Shown in pieces: positions 1-5,039 of a DNA stretch of 5,039 nucleotides. A program made the position numbers and the translations under genes. The notes under the pieces were generated by a model, which was not told where the DNA came from, made no database searches, and saw nothing but the letters and a program-made list of their open reading frames with translations. Numbering within the stretch: position 1 is the stretch's first letter; the number at the start of each line of letters is the position of its first letter. This DNA comes from Planctomicrobium sp. (GTDB taxonomy: Bacteria; Planctomycetota; Planctomycetia; Planctomycetales; Planctomycetaceae), in the NCBI GenBank assembly GCA_029259835.1, contig JAJDEL010000425.1, positions 1-5,039 on the forward strand. The letters run 5' to 3'.

Positions 1-336
1 GAAGTCGAATACGCTTACAACGTCACCGTTTGTAAACCTGAAGAACGAACTCGCACTTACACCGTTTGCAAGCCCGTTTGCCGTGACGAAGAGTTCACTT
101 ACAACGTCACTGTCTGTAAGCCAGAAGAACGCACACGAACAATTACCGTTTGCAAGCCCGTCTGCCGCGAAGTCGAATACACTTACAACGTCACCGTTTG
201 TAAGCCAGAAGAGCGAACTCGCACATACACCGTCTGTAAAACTGTTTGCCGTGACGAGGAATACACTTACGACGTCACTGTCTGTAAGCCTGAAACTCGC
301 ACACGAACAATCAAAGTGTGCAAGCTCGTTCCTCGT
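1..336 (+). repeat. Four in-frame 84-bp tandem units forming a 168-bp super-repeat
   Basis: Units begin at 1, 85, 169 and 253, each encoding 28 residues. Units 1 and 3 start with EVEY and units 2 and 4 with DEE(F/Y). Units 1/3 and 2/4 also share synonymous codon choices: for example CGAACTCGCAC in units 1 and 3 but CGCACACGAACAAT in units 2 and 4. The 22 bases at 14-35 recur exactly at 182-203. A diverged fifth unit starts near 337, and its bases 373-393 match 289-309 at the same 84-bp offset. The array probably continues upstream of the window. Confidence 0.9.
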
Positions 337-657
337 AATGAAGAATACACCGTCGAAAAATGTGTTCTGAAACCTGAAACTCGCACACGAACAGTCACAA
401 CCTGCAAGCAGGTTGCTGTCGAAAAGACTCGTGACGTGCAGTACACCGAATGCGTTCGCAAAGAACGTGAAGAAGAGTACTCAGTCACTGTTTGCGATAC
501 TGTTTCTGAAGAACGAACTCAGACTTACAATGTTTGTGTTCCAGTTCAAGTTGAAAAAGAAATTCAGGTTCGAGTTTGCAAAATGGTACCCAAGACCGTT
601 CAGGTCCAGGTTCCTGTTTGCAACACTTGCGCACCTGCTTGCAGCAACTGCAAGTAA
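1..657 (+). CDS. YTV-type cysteine-rich repeat protein, probable cell-wall protein (5'-truncated)
   Basis: The reading frame is open from the first base to a TAA at 655-657, giving 218 residues; the N-terminus and any signal peptide lie outside the window. Residues 1-112 are four 28-residue units, each with a YTYNVTVCKP-like strand, an ERTRT turn and a TVCKxVCR end, normally with three Cys at unit positions 11, 23 and 27. Residues 113 to about 190 are diverged copies (ETRTRTVTTCK, EEYSVTVCDTV, TQTYNVCVPV). The protein ends in C207-x2-C210-x3-C214-x2-C217. I count 21 Cys in 218 residues, with many Tyr, Thr, Val and alternating Lys/Arg and Glu. Proteins with this YTV pattern are a planctomycete family reported from Rhodopirellula baltica cell walls, where disulfide cross-linking is the presumed role. 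The wall role here is inferred from the family. A strong terminator follows 25 bp after the stop codon. Confidence 0.82.
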   Translation, partial: EVEYAYNVTVCKPEERTRTYTVCKPVCRDEEFTYNVTVCKPEERTRTITVCKPVCREVEYTYNVTVCKPEERTRTYTVCKTVCRDEEYTYDVTVCKPETRTRTIKVCKLVPRNEEYTVEKCVLKPETRTRTVTTCKQVAVEKTRDVQYTECVRKEREEEYSVTVCDTVSEERTQTYNVCVPVQVEKEIQVRVCKMVPKTVQVQVPVCNTCAPACSNCK

Positions 658-682
658 GCTGAATGAGAGTTCCTGAAACTCG

Positions 683-715
683 AAAAGCCCTCCACAACTC
701 GTGGAGGGCTTTTTT
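683..715. terminator. Rho-independent terminator, probably bidirectional
   Basis: A perfect 10-bp stem (AGCCCTCCAC at 686-695, GTGGAGGGCT at 701-710) closes a 5-base loop AACTC. On the + strand it is followed by five more T (711-715). Read on the - strand, the A run at 683-686 gives a short T tract. It sits 25 bp after the stop of the repeat-protein gene and about 60 bp beyond the end of the converging glnA, so it can end both transcripts. It looks stronger in the + direction. Confidence 0.92.
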
Positions 716-777
716 CATGCGCGAGCTTACTAACCCACGTATTACTGAATCATTTGCAGAGTAAATCGCTTCGGCAA

Positions 778-2190
778 CTACACATCGAAGTACATCGCAA
801 ATTCCCATGGATGTGGGCGCTGACGAATTGCTTCGACCTCTTGAGCAGTCTTGTACCAGATCCATGTGTCGATGACATCTTTTGTGAAGACATCACCACG
901 AAGCAGAAAGTCACGGTCATTGCGAAGTGCGGCGAGAGCCTCTGAGAGCGATTCCGGAACTTTGGGATAATCGGTCAACTCTTCGCTGGGAAGATCGTAG
1001 ACATCTTTGTCGAGCGGCATGCCAGGATCAATTTTATTCTGGATCCCATCCAGCGCGGCCATGAGAACTGCAGCATTCGCGAGGTACGGATTACAACTTG
1101 GGTCAGGGCAGCGGAATTCAAATCGACGTGTTGTAGAAGATGATGAATGCACGGGAATTCGAATTGCGGCTGATCGGTGGCGAAAGCTGTATGTTAAATT
1201 GACTGGTGCGTCAAAACCGGGCACGGTGCGCTTGTAGCTATTCGTAGTGGGACAGCAAAATGCAAACAAGGCCGGTGCGTGCTTCAATATTCCACCCACC
1301 GCATTCATTGCCAGTTCACTCATCGATCCATAACCAGAACCCGCAAATAACGTTTCTTCGTTCTTCCACAATGAGAGGTGCATGTGGAGGCCGGAACCGT
1401 TGTCGTTCCAGAGCGGCTTCGGCATGAAGGTCGCCGTCTTCCCATGCTTCGCCGCAACGTTTTTAGCGATGTACTTAAATCGCAACAGATTGTCGGCTGC
1501 CTGCAGGAGCGGTGCATATTCGAGATCAACTTCGCATTGCCCGCCGGTTGCGACCTCATGGTGGTGACCGCTGATGCCAACTCCGCATTCCTGTGCGGTG
1601 AGCATAATTTCTGTTCGAAGATCCTGAAGTGTGTCAGTGGGAGGCATCGGAAAATAGCCTTCACGACGCCGAATCTGCCGACCATGATTGTTCTCACCTG
1701 ACGGTTGTCCGCGATTCCATTCCCCTTCAACGCTATCAATATGAAAATAGCCTTCGTGTTCATTTTGGTCGAACCGGACGTCATCGAACACGAAAAATTC
1801 CGGCTCCAACCCAAAGTAAGCTGCGTCAGCAATCCCGGTTGACTTCATGTACGCTTCAGCTTTGCGCGCCACATTTCGCGGGTCGCGATTGTAGTCCGTT
1901 CGCGTGATTGGCTCCTGAATATTGCAGGTCATCGATAAGGTCGATGCCATAAACGGGTCAACCATTGCGGTTTCTGGCTGCGGGACAACCAGCATGTCAC
2001 TTTCGTTGATTGCCTGCCAGCCACGGAGTGATGAGCCGTCAATCGTAAAGCCGTCTTCGAAAGCTGCTTCTGTCAGAGCATTGACCGGAATCGTGAAATG
2101 CTTCTGCGTTCCTGGGAAGTCCATGAAACGTAAGTCGACAGCTTGGATTTCCTTTTGTCTACACAATGCCAATACTTCACGCGGTGTCAT
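778..2190 (-). CDS. glnA: Glutamine synthetase, type I-beta
   Basis: This enzyme makes glutamine from glutamate, ammonium and ATP as a cytoplasmic dodecamer. From the ATG at 2190 it is 470 residues, against 469 in E. coli, and aligns from the first residues (MTPREVLALC...VDLRFMDFPG). Visible motifs are DGSS with D51, metal ligands E129 and E131 (LEPEFF), HHHEVATGGQCE with E212 and E220, the ATP segment KTATFMPKP, NGSGLHMHLS with H269, NPTTNSYKR-type CPTTNSYKR, R339, R344, and DKDVYDLPSEE with Y398. Y398 corresponds to the adenylylation tyrosine, and the I-beta insertion near 145-175 is present, so GlnE control is expected. Two oddities: the flap glutamate (E. coli E327) is Asp (PGFDAPV), and the usual PKA before the RR/KR pair reads STT. 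An in-frame ATG at 2217 would add nine residues not found in the family. No convincing Shine-Dalgarno precedes either start. Confidence 0.96.
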   Translation of the reverse strand: MTPREVLALCRQKEIQAVDLRFMDFPGTQKHFTIPVNALTEAAFEDGFTIDGSSLRGWQAINESDMLVVPQPETAMVDPFMASTLSMTCNIQEPITRTDYNRDPRNVARKAEAYMKSTGIADAAYFGLEPEFFVFDDVRFDQNEHEGYFHIDSVEGEWNRGQPSGENNHGRQIRRREGYFPMPPTDTLQDLRTEIMLTAQECGVGISGHHHEVATGGQCEVDLEYAPLLQAADNLLRFKYIAKNVAAKHGKTATFMPKPLWNDNGSGLHMHLSLWKNEETLFAGSGYGSMSELAMNAVGGILKHAPALFAFCCPTTNSYKRTVPGFDAPVNLTYSFRHRSAAIRIPVHSSSSTTRRFEFRCPDPSCNPYLANAAVLMAALDGIQNKIDPGMPLDKDVYDLPSEELTDYPKVPESLSEALAALRNDRDFLLRGDVFTKDVIDTWIWYKTAQEVEAIRQRPHPWEFAMYFDV

Positions 2191-2220
2191 AACCACAATC
2201 CCGATTCTCATCCACATCTA

Positions 2221-2260
2221 TAAAAACGATAGCACGCGGCGCAATGCTAGGTGCTATCGT
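2221..2260 (-). terminator. Terminator-like hairpin in the glnA leader (possible attenuator)
   Basis: A perfect 10-bp inverted repeat (ACGATAGCAC at 2226-2235, GTGCTATCGT at 2251-2260) encloses 15 bases. Read on the - strand, the second arm runs into TTTTTA, which is the form of an intrinsic terminator. It ends only about 30 nt before the glnA start and some 250 nt after recA, so it sits in the glnA leader rather than at the recA end. The structure is visible in the sequence; a regulatory role is inference. It could instead stop read-through from upstream, if the glnA promoter lies between the hairpin and the gene. Confidence 0.6.
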
Positions 2261-2398
2261 CGCAAGTCTGTGGCTGAAAATGAAGTCAGCAGGTGAGAAA
2301 AGGAGGGAGGGGCAACGAAGCGACTATCAAAGAGGTCAGAGATAAGAAAGAAAATGGTCCAAGGAAATCATTCTTTCGAAGTCGATCACCACGCCCGA

Positions 2399-2427
2399 TT
2401 CAACGGCGCACAGCATTTGTCGTTGAA
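2399..2427. repeat. Inverted repeat, 7-bp arms, recA-glnA spacer
   Basis: TTCAACG at 2399-2405 is matched by CGTTGAA at 2421-2427 with 15 bases between. There is no T tract on either strand, so it is not a terminator. It could be part of a structured leader, a regulator site or chance. It has the same 15-base spacing as the hairpin nearer glnA but a different sequence. Confidence 0.3.
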
Positions 2428-2476
2428 CCATTTAAGTTGAGGTCCATGACACGCACTAGCGAGAGGACATTGCCAT

Positions 2477-2498
2477 AAAATGATTCGTCGCGAATCAT
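2477..2498 (-). terminator. Probable recA terminator
   Basis: A perfect 8-bp stem (ATGATTCG at 2480-2487, CGAATCAT at 2491-2498) with a 3-base loop starts 11 bp after the recA stop codon. On the - strand the stem is followed by a short T run (TTTTA counting the last stem base). The U tract is short, so termination may be partial, but the position right after recA fits. Confidence 0.65.
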
Positions 2499-2508
2499 CT
2501 TGCCTTTG

Positions 2509-3579
2509 TCACTCGTCACCATTTTTCTCCGGATTTGAATCAGCTGCTACCGGTCCGAAACCCTTGGCGATCAAAACTTTCTGCTTGATTTCTTCCATCA
2601 TCGCAGGGCTCTCTTCAAGGGAAATGCGCGCCTTGTCGCGTCCTTGTCCGAGCTTTACGTCTCCGTAAGCGAACCAGGACCCGCTTCGCTGGACAATTTT
2701 TTCATCTGTTGCCAGATCAAGAATATCTGAAGACCAACTGATGCCCGACGTTCCTAACATATCGAATTCCGCGACTCTGAATGGAGGAGCGACTTTGTTC
2801 TTGACAACTTTGGCCTTCATGCGAATGCCGATTGCCTCATCTCCATCCTTCAAAGTCGCAATTCGACGGACGTCAACACGAACTGAGGAGTAGAACTTCA
2901 AGGCGCGCCCGCCGGGAGTTGTTTCTGGACTTCCAAACATCACACCAATTTTCTCACGAATTTGGTTAATGAAGATGACTGTCGTTTTCGCTTTTGCAAT
3001 TGCCCCAGTGAGCTTTCGCATTGCCTGACTCATCATTCGCGCTTGCAGCCCAACATGACTGTCTCCAATTTCCCCATCCAGTTCTTTTTTCGGAACGAGT
3101 GCGGCAACGGAGTCGACTACGATGATATCAACGGCATTTGATTTGATAAGCATTTCAGCAATTTGAAGGCCTTCTTCACCGAATGTCGGTTGGCTGACGA
3201 GAAGTTCTTCGAGGTTCACACCCAACTTACGTGCCCAGACAGGGTCCAGAGCATGTTCAGCATCAATAAACGCTGCAATTCCACCACTTTTCTGGGCACT
3301 TGCAACAGCGTGAAGAGCTAGTGTCGTTTTTCCGCTTGATTCTGGACCAAACAACTCAACAACGCGACCTCGCGGAAATCCGCTTCCACCTAACCCGAGG
3401 TCGAGAGAAAGCGAACCTGTCGATATCCCATCAACAGCAGCACCAGGTTCGTCTGCAAGACGCATGATCGCGCCTTCTCCGAAAGCTTTGTGAATTTGCC
3501 CTAAAGCGTTTTTCAGAACGCCGTTTGAGTCATCTTTGGGGCTAGTATCCCCTTTTTTGGAACCACGAGCTTTTGCCAT
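2509..3579 (-). CDS. recA: RecA recombinase
   Basis: This is a cytoplasmic ATPase that forms filaments on single-stranded DNA, drives strand exchange and stimulates LexA-type self-cleavage in the SOS response. The frame encodes 356 residues, close to the E. coli 353. In order: a Lys/Ser-rich N-terminus (1-20), the short helix [12 protein letters not shown], Walker [10 protein letters not shown] at 78-86 with K84 and T85, [10 protein letters not shown] with the catalytic glutamate E108, Walker B-like [11 protein letters not shown] at 151-161, loop L1 around ELDGEIGDS (166-174), [14 protein letters not shown] with loop L2 and [10 protein letters not shown] (203-229), and the C-terminal domain ending in a short acidic tail (NPEKNGDE). 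All key residues are present, so it should be functional. The start is fixed by AAGGAG five bases before the ATG. It is divergent from ilvN and separated from the downstream glnA by a terminator. Confidence 0.98.
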   Translation of the reverse strand: MAKARGSKKGDTSPKDDSNGVLKNALGQIHKAFGEGAIMRLADEPGAAVDGISTGSLSLDLGLGGSGFPRGRVVELFGPESSGKTTLALHAVASAQKSGGIAAFIDAEHALDPVWARKLGVNLEELLVSQPTFGEEGLQIAEMLIKSNAVDIIVVDSVAALVPKKELDGEIGDSHVGLQARMMSQAMRKLTGAIAKAKTTVIFINQIREKIGVMFGSPETTPGGRALKFYSSVRVDVRRIATLKDGDEAIGIRMKAKVVKNKVAPPFRVAEFDMLGTSGISWSSDILDLATDEKIVQRSGSWFAYGDVKLGQGRDKARISLEESPAMMEEIKQKVLIAKGFGPVAADSNPEKNGDE

Positions 3580-3584
3580 TATTT

Positions 3585-3590
3585 CTCCTT
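3585..3590 (-). promoter_or_regulatory. recA ribosome binding site
   Basis: On the - strand AAGGAG lies five bases before the recA ATG. It is the only near-consensus Shine-Dalgarno in the window and confirms this start; ilvC has a weak AAGG, and glnA and ilvN have none that is clear. Confidence 0.85.
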
Positions 3591-3610
3591 ATCCTTCGCT
3601 TCAATGTAGT

Positions 3611-3622
3611 GAACATTAGAAC
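3611..3622 (-). promoter_or_regulatory. Direct repeat GTTC-N4-GTTC at the predicted recA start site (candidate operator)
   Basis: On the - strand the bases read GTTC-TAAT-GTTC, directly after the predicted -10 box and overlapping the expected transcription start. A repressor bound here would block recA, as LexA does elsewhere. Alphaproteobacterial LexA sites are GTTC-N7-GTTC, so the motif is related but the spacing differs. It is an inferred site with no support beyond position and form. Confidence 0.3.
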
Positions 3623-3625
3623 ACA

Positions 3626-3653
3626 ATAATAACGTATCGGCAAGAGGAATCAA
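3626..3653 (-). promoter_or_regulatory. Candidate recA promoter
   Basis: Read on the - strand, TTGATT (3653-3648) and TATTAT (3631-3626) are 16 bases apart, matching the sigma-70 hexamers in 4/6 and 5/6 positions. Transcription would start near 3619, giving a leader of about 40 nt with the ribosome site well placed. This is predicted from sequence only. Confidence 0.55.
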
Positions 3654-3660
3654 CCTCTTG
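3641..3660. repeat. Inverted repeat framing the predicted recA -35 box
   Basis: CAAGAGG at 3641-3647 and CCTCTTG at 3654-3660 form a perfect 7-bp inverted repeat. The six central bases are exactly the predicted -35 hexamer (TTGATT on the - strand). The arrangement resembles a regulator half-site pair but could be chance. Confidence 0.4.
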
Positions 3661-3736
3661 AGTTCCATATTCGCCCCACCAGCCGTTATTTTCCTCAATC
3701 GACCAATTTGTCAGATTGAATCTCGAAAGTCGAGAG

Positions 3737-3765
3737 TTGAATAGGCTCACCTTGTTGGATAAACT
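3737..3765 (+). promoter_or_regulatory. Weak candidate promoter for ilvN-ilvC
   Basis: TTGAAT (3737-3742) and TAAACT (3760-3765) are 17 bases apart, each matching the sigma-70 consensus in 4/6 positions. It would give a leader of roughly 185 nt before ilvN. Other weak combinations exist in the region, so this is only one possibility. Confidence 0.25.
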
Positions 3766-3910
3766 CGCCAGCCAAAAGCTGAGAATGTTTGCCGCTCAGG
3801 GTCCGTAATCCGAACCTTCCACAGCCGATCACGTCTTTTCAGGTCTATAGACACTTGGAAACCAGGCAATTAATTGGAACGGTCATTCCCCTTAGAAGCA
3901 ACTTTCTTAC

Positions 3911-3939
3911 GAAACGAGCGATATCCGTCACTCGTTTTT
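3911..3939 (+). terminator. Terminator-like hairpin in the ilvN leader (possible attenuator)
   Basis: AAACGAG at 3912-3918 pairs perfectly with CTCGTTT at 3931-3937, and a G-U pair can extend the base. The second arm runs on to five T in total (3935-3939). It ends about 20 nt before the ilvN ATG. The form is that of a weak intrinsic terminator inside a leader; control of ilvN by it is inference. Confidence 0.4.
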
Positions 3940-3958
3940 ACCAAACTGGACAACAGAG

Positions 3959-4504
3959 ATGCGTCATATCCTTTCGGCATTGGTCATGAATCAACCTGGT
4001 GTGCTCGCCCACATTTCCGGGATGCTGGCTTCACGTGCCTTCAACATCGACAGCCTGGCTGTCGGACCGACTGAAAACAAACTCTATTCCCGTATGACTT
4101 TTGTCGTCAGCGGCAGCTTAGGGTCCCTCAATCAGGTCCGAAAGCAATTGGAGAAAGTCGTGACTGTCGTCAAGGTGGTCGACTACCTTGAAAACGAACA
4201 CGTTGAGCGAGATTTAATGCTGATCAAGGTTCAGACAGAATCGACGGTTCAGCGTAGCGAACTGAAGGAGCTTGTCGACATTTTTCGTGGCAGCATCGTT
4301 GATGTCAACACTGACCATGTGATGATCGAACTGTCGGGACAGGAAAGTAAAATTGAAGCATTCATCACCGCAGTCACACCGTTCGGCATCCTCGAAATGG
4401 TTCGGACCGGAAGGATCGCTCTTTCAAGAACGAGTTCGATGACTTCAAAAGTTGAAGTTGGCGACCCCACGCACATGACTGACGATATCGAGCAAACTGC
4501 TTAA
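3959..4504 (+). CDS. ilvN: Acetolactate synthase regulatory (small) subunit
   Basis: This is the regulatory subunit of acetohydroxyacid synthase, the first common enzyme of valine, leucine and isoleucine synthesis; it activates the catalytic IlvB-type subunit and confers valine inhibition. It has 181 residues against 163 in E. coli IlvH. An N-terminal ACT domain (about 1-76) opens with MRHILSALVMNQPGVLAHIS and continues FNIDSLAVGPTE, followed by HVERDLMLIKVQ (81-92) and the C-terminal domain with IFRGSIVDVN (108-117), FITAVTPFGILEMVRTG and IALSR. N11, G14 and N29, equivalent to residues needed for valine sensitivity in IlvH, are all present, so feedback control is expected. The extra length is a C-terminal tail of about 20 residues. 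The catalytic gene is not adjacent; divergent recA lies upstream and ilvC 146 bp downstream on the same strand. No clear Shine-Dalgarno is seen. Confidence 0.95.
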   Translation: MRHILSALVMNQPGVLAHISGMLASRAFNIDSLAVGPTENKLYSRMTFVVSGSLGSLNQVRKQLEKVVTVVKVVDYLENEHVERDLMLIKVQTESTVQRSELKELVDIFRGSIVDVNTDHVMIELSGQESKIEAFITAVTPFGILEMVRTGRIALSRTSSMTSKVEVGDPTHMTDDIEQTA

Positions 4505-4535
4505 TGAGCAGTTCGCTCTGAACAAGAAACTCTCT

Positions 4536-4609
4536 GCGAGCCGATGCTCGCTGATTCACGACTTTGACCGGCAGAAAGATCCGACTGTTCTGCTCAGCAA
4601 TCACCGGTC
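4536..4609 (+). promoter_or_regulatory. Structured ilvN-ilvC spacer (two stem-loops)
   Basis: GCGAGC-CGAT-GCTCGC (4536-4551) is a 6-bp stem with a 4-base loop. Next, GACCGG (4566-4571) can pair with CCGGTC (4604-4609), enclosing an inner CAGAA (4572-4576)/TTCTG (4588-4592) stem. There is no T tract, so these are unlikely to be terminators. They may shape ilvC mRNA processing or translation. No promoter is convincing in the spacer. Confidence 0.35.
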
Positions 4610-4650
4610 TGAACAATTTCACAAAGTAACGATAAGATAAGGTAGCGACC

Positions 4651-5039
4651 ATGGCAGCGAAAATTTACTACGACGACGATGCAGATCTCTCACTCCTCAA
4701 AGACAAAACCATCGCCATTCTCGGCTATGGAAGTCAGGGGCATGCCCAAGCACAAAACCTTCGCGATAGTGGTTGCAATGTGATTATTGGACAGCGAAAA
4801 GGAAGCGCGAACTACGACCTTGCAGTCAGCCACGGCTTCGAGCCGATGCCTCTCGTAGACGCCGCAAAAGCTGGAGATCTTGTCAATATTCTGCTTCCAG
4901 ATGAAGTTCAAGGAGACCTCTTCCGCTCGCAGATTAAAGATCAGCTTGGCCCAGGCAACCTGCTTCTTTGTTCGCACGGATTCAACATTCACTTCGGTCA
5001 AGTCATTCCACCAGAAGGTGTTGATGCCGGACTGGTTGC
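4651..5039 (+). CDS. ilvC: Ketol-acid reductoisomerase (3'-truncated by the window edge)
   Basis: This enzyme performs the Mg-dependent isomerisation and NAD(P)H reduction of acetolactate or acetohydroxybutyrate, the step right after acetolactate synthase. The 129 complete codons start MAAKIYYDDDADLSLLKDKT. The Rossmann glycine motif is ILGYGSQGHAQAQNLRDSG (25-30 for GYGSQG), followed by the cofactor loop GQRKGSAN, then LLPDEVQ at 81-87 and SHGFNIHFGQ, with H109 as the conserved active-site histidine. The length and motif spacing fit the short class I enzyme. Arg/Lys and Ser in the cofactor loop suggest NADPH, although Asn stands where many relatives have the last Ser. A weak AAGG (4639-4642) lies eight bases before the ATG. 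The frame is open to the window end, leaving roughly the last two thirds unseen. It probably shares a transcript with ilvN. Confidence 0.96.
   Translation, partial: MAAKIYYDDDADLSLLKDKTIAILGYGSQGHAQAQNLRDSGCNVIIGQRKGSANYDLAVSHGFEPMPLVDAAKAGDLVNILLPDEVQGDLFRSQIKDQLGPGNLLLCSHGFNIHFGQVIPPEGVDAGLV

Larger units (their letters stand above)
2191..2508. other. Non-coding recA-glnA intergenic region
   Basis: This 318-bp stretch between the recA stop and the glnA start holds no credible gene. It contains the recA terminator hairpin, a 7-bp stem-loop at 2399-2427, a purine-rich tract at about 2294-2312 (+ strand) and the glnA leader hairpin. I looked on the - strand for a sigma-54 site (TGGCAC-N5-TTGC) and a clear sigma-70 promoter for glnA and found neither convincingly. 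The length and the terminator suggest that glnA has its own promoter here. Confidence 0.6.
3580..3958. other. Divergent recA-ilvN intergenic region
   Basis: The 379 bp between the divergent starts hold no credible gene. The recA side (3580-3660) carries the ribosome site, promoter and repeats listed separately. The ilvN side has a weak candidate promoter, a TCTCGA/TCGAGA inverted repeat (3721-3735), two 10-bp palindromes (GTCTATAGAC at 3843-3852, CAATTAATTG at 3867-3876) and a terminator-like hairpin just before ilvN. I found no leader peptide rich in Leu, Val or Ile codons. Confidence 0.6.

Noticed and set aside
1..336. Regular 84-bp tandem units could suggest a CRISPR array.
   Set aside because: The units are contiguous with no unique spacers and stay in one open protein frame with conserved residues, so this is a coding tandem repeat.
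83..370. Open frame of 95 codons on the + strand inside the repeat region.
   Set aside because: It is an out-of-frame shadow of the repeat; its periodic sequence follows from the 84-bp unit, and the true frame has the cysteine pattern.
485..865. Open frame of 126 codons on the - strand spanning the terminator.
   Set aside because: It crosses the end of two real genes and a strong terminator, overlaps both in another frame, and resembles no known family.
1320..1832. Long - strand open frame of 170 codons inside glnA.
   Set aside because: It lies wholly within glnA in another frame, and its composition shows no domain.
2191..2217. Upstream in-frame ATG at 2217 as the glnA start.
   Set aside because: It adds nine residues absent from the family and has no Shine-Dalgarno; the ATG at 2190 gives the usual length and N-terminus.
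2293..2478. Small + strand open frame of 61 codons in the recA-glnA spacer, with a purine-rich start.
   Set aside because: The AGGAGG-like bases fall inside the frame rather than before its GTG start; the product is a low-complexity basic peptide, and the frame runs against both neighbouring genes.
2191..2480. Glutamine riboswitch or sigma-54/NtrC promoter for glnA.
   Set aside because: I could not find the conserved core of the glnA RNA motif or a TGGCAC-N5-TTGC pair on the - strand.
3785..3808. Seven-codon open frame (MFAAQGP) as an ilvN attenuation leader peptide.
   Set aside because: It has no Leu, Val or Ile codons, only a weak ribosome site, and ends about 100 bases before the hairpin.
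3789..4074. Two 66-codon + strand frames from TTG starts overlapping the beginning of ilvN.
   Set aside because: They begin in the leader and run into ilvN in the wrong frames, and they show no family features.
4690..5001. Open frame of 103 codons on the - strand over ilvC.
   Set aside because: The + strand frame encodes an unmistakable ketol-acid reductoisomerase, so the antisense frame is a shadow.

Overview
The window reads as chromosomal DNA from a planctomycete. The main evidence is the cysteine-rich repeat protein at the left edge, which belongs to the 'YTV' type known from planctomycete (Rhodopirellula-like) cell walls. The RecA and glutamine synthetase sequences and the moderate base composition do not conflict with this. 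I cannot name the genus.

Layout from left to right. (1) Positions 1-657, + strand: the C-terminal 218 residues of a YTV-type cysteine-rich repeat protein, whose start lies outside the window. It is built from 84-bp (28-residue) units arranged as a 168-bp two-unit super-repeat. (2) Positions 683-715: a strong hairpin terminator between convergent genes, probably working in both directions. (3) Positions 778-2190, - strand: glnA, a type I-beta glutamine synthetase with the adenylylation tyrosine. It departs from the usual sequence at two active-site positions. (4) Positions 2191-2508: a non-coding stretch with a recA terminator, a further stem-loop and a terminator-like hairpin directly in front of glnA. 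(5) Positions 2509-3579, - strand: a complete recA with a clear Shine-Dalgarno and a plausible promoter. (6) Positions 3580-3958: a divergent intergenic region holding the recA promoter with operator-like repeats and the ilvN leader. (7) Positions 3959-4504, + strand: ilvN (ilvH-type), the regulatory subunit of acetolactate synthase. (8) Positions 4651-5039, + strand: the first 129 codons of ilvC, ketol-acid reductoisomerase, cut by the window edge.

Functionally, ilvN and ilvC are neighbouring steps of valine/leucine/isoleucine synthesis and probably form a transcription unit, but no ilvB catalytic subunit lies next to ilvN here. glnA handles ammonium assimilation and recA handles recombination and repair. 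They share a strand, but a terminator and about 320 bp separate them, so they are probably independent units.

Most of the window is ordinary housekeeping sequence, and I see no undescribed multi-gene system. The points worth a second look are the higher-order YTV repeat, the unusual GlnA residues, and the terminator-like hairpins just upstream of glnA and ilvN, which suggest leader-based control but do not prove it.
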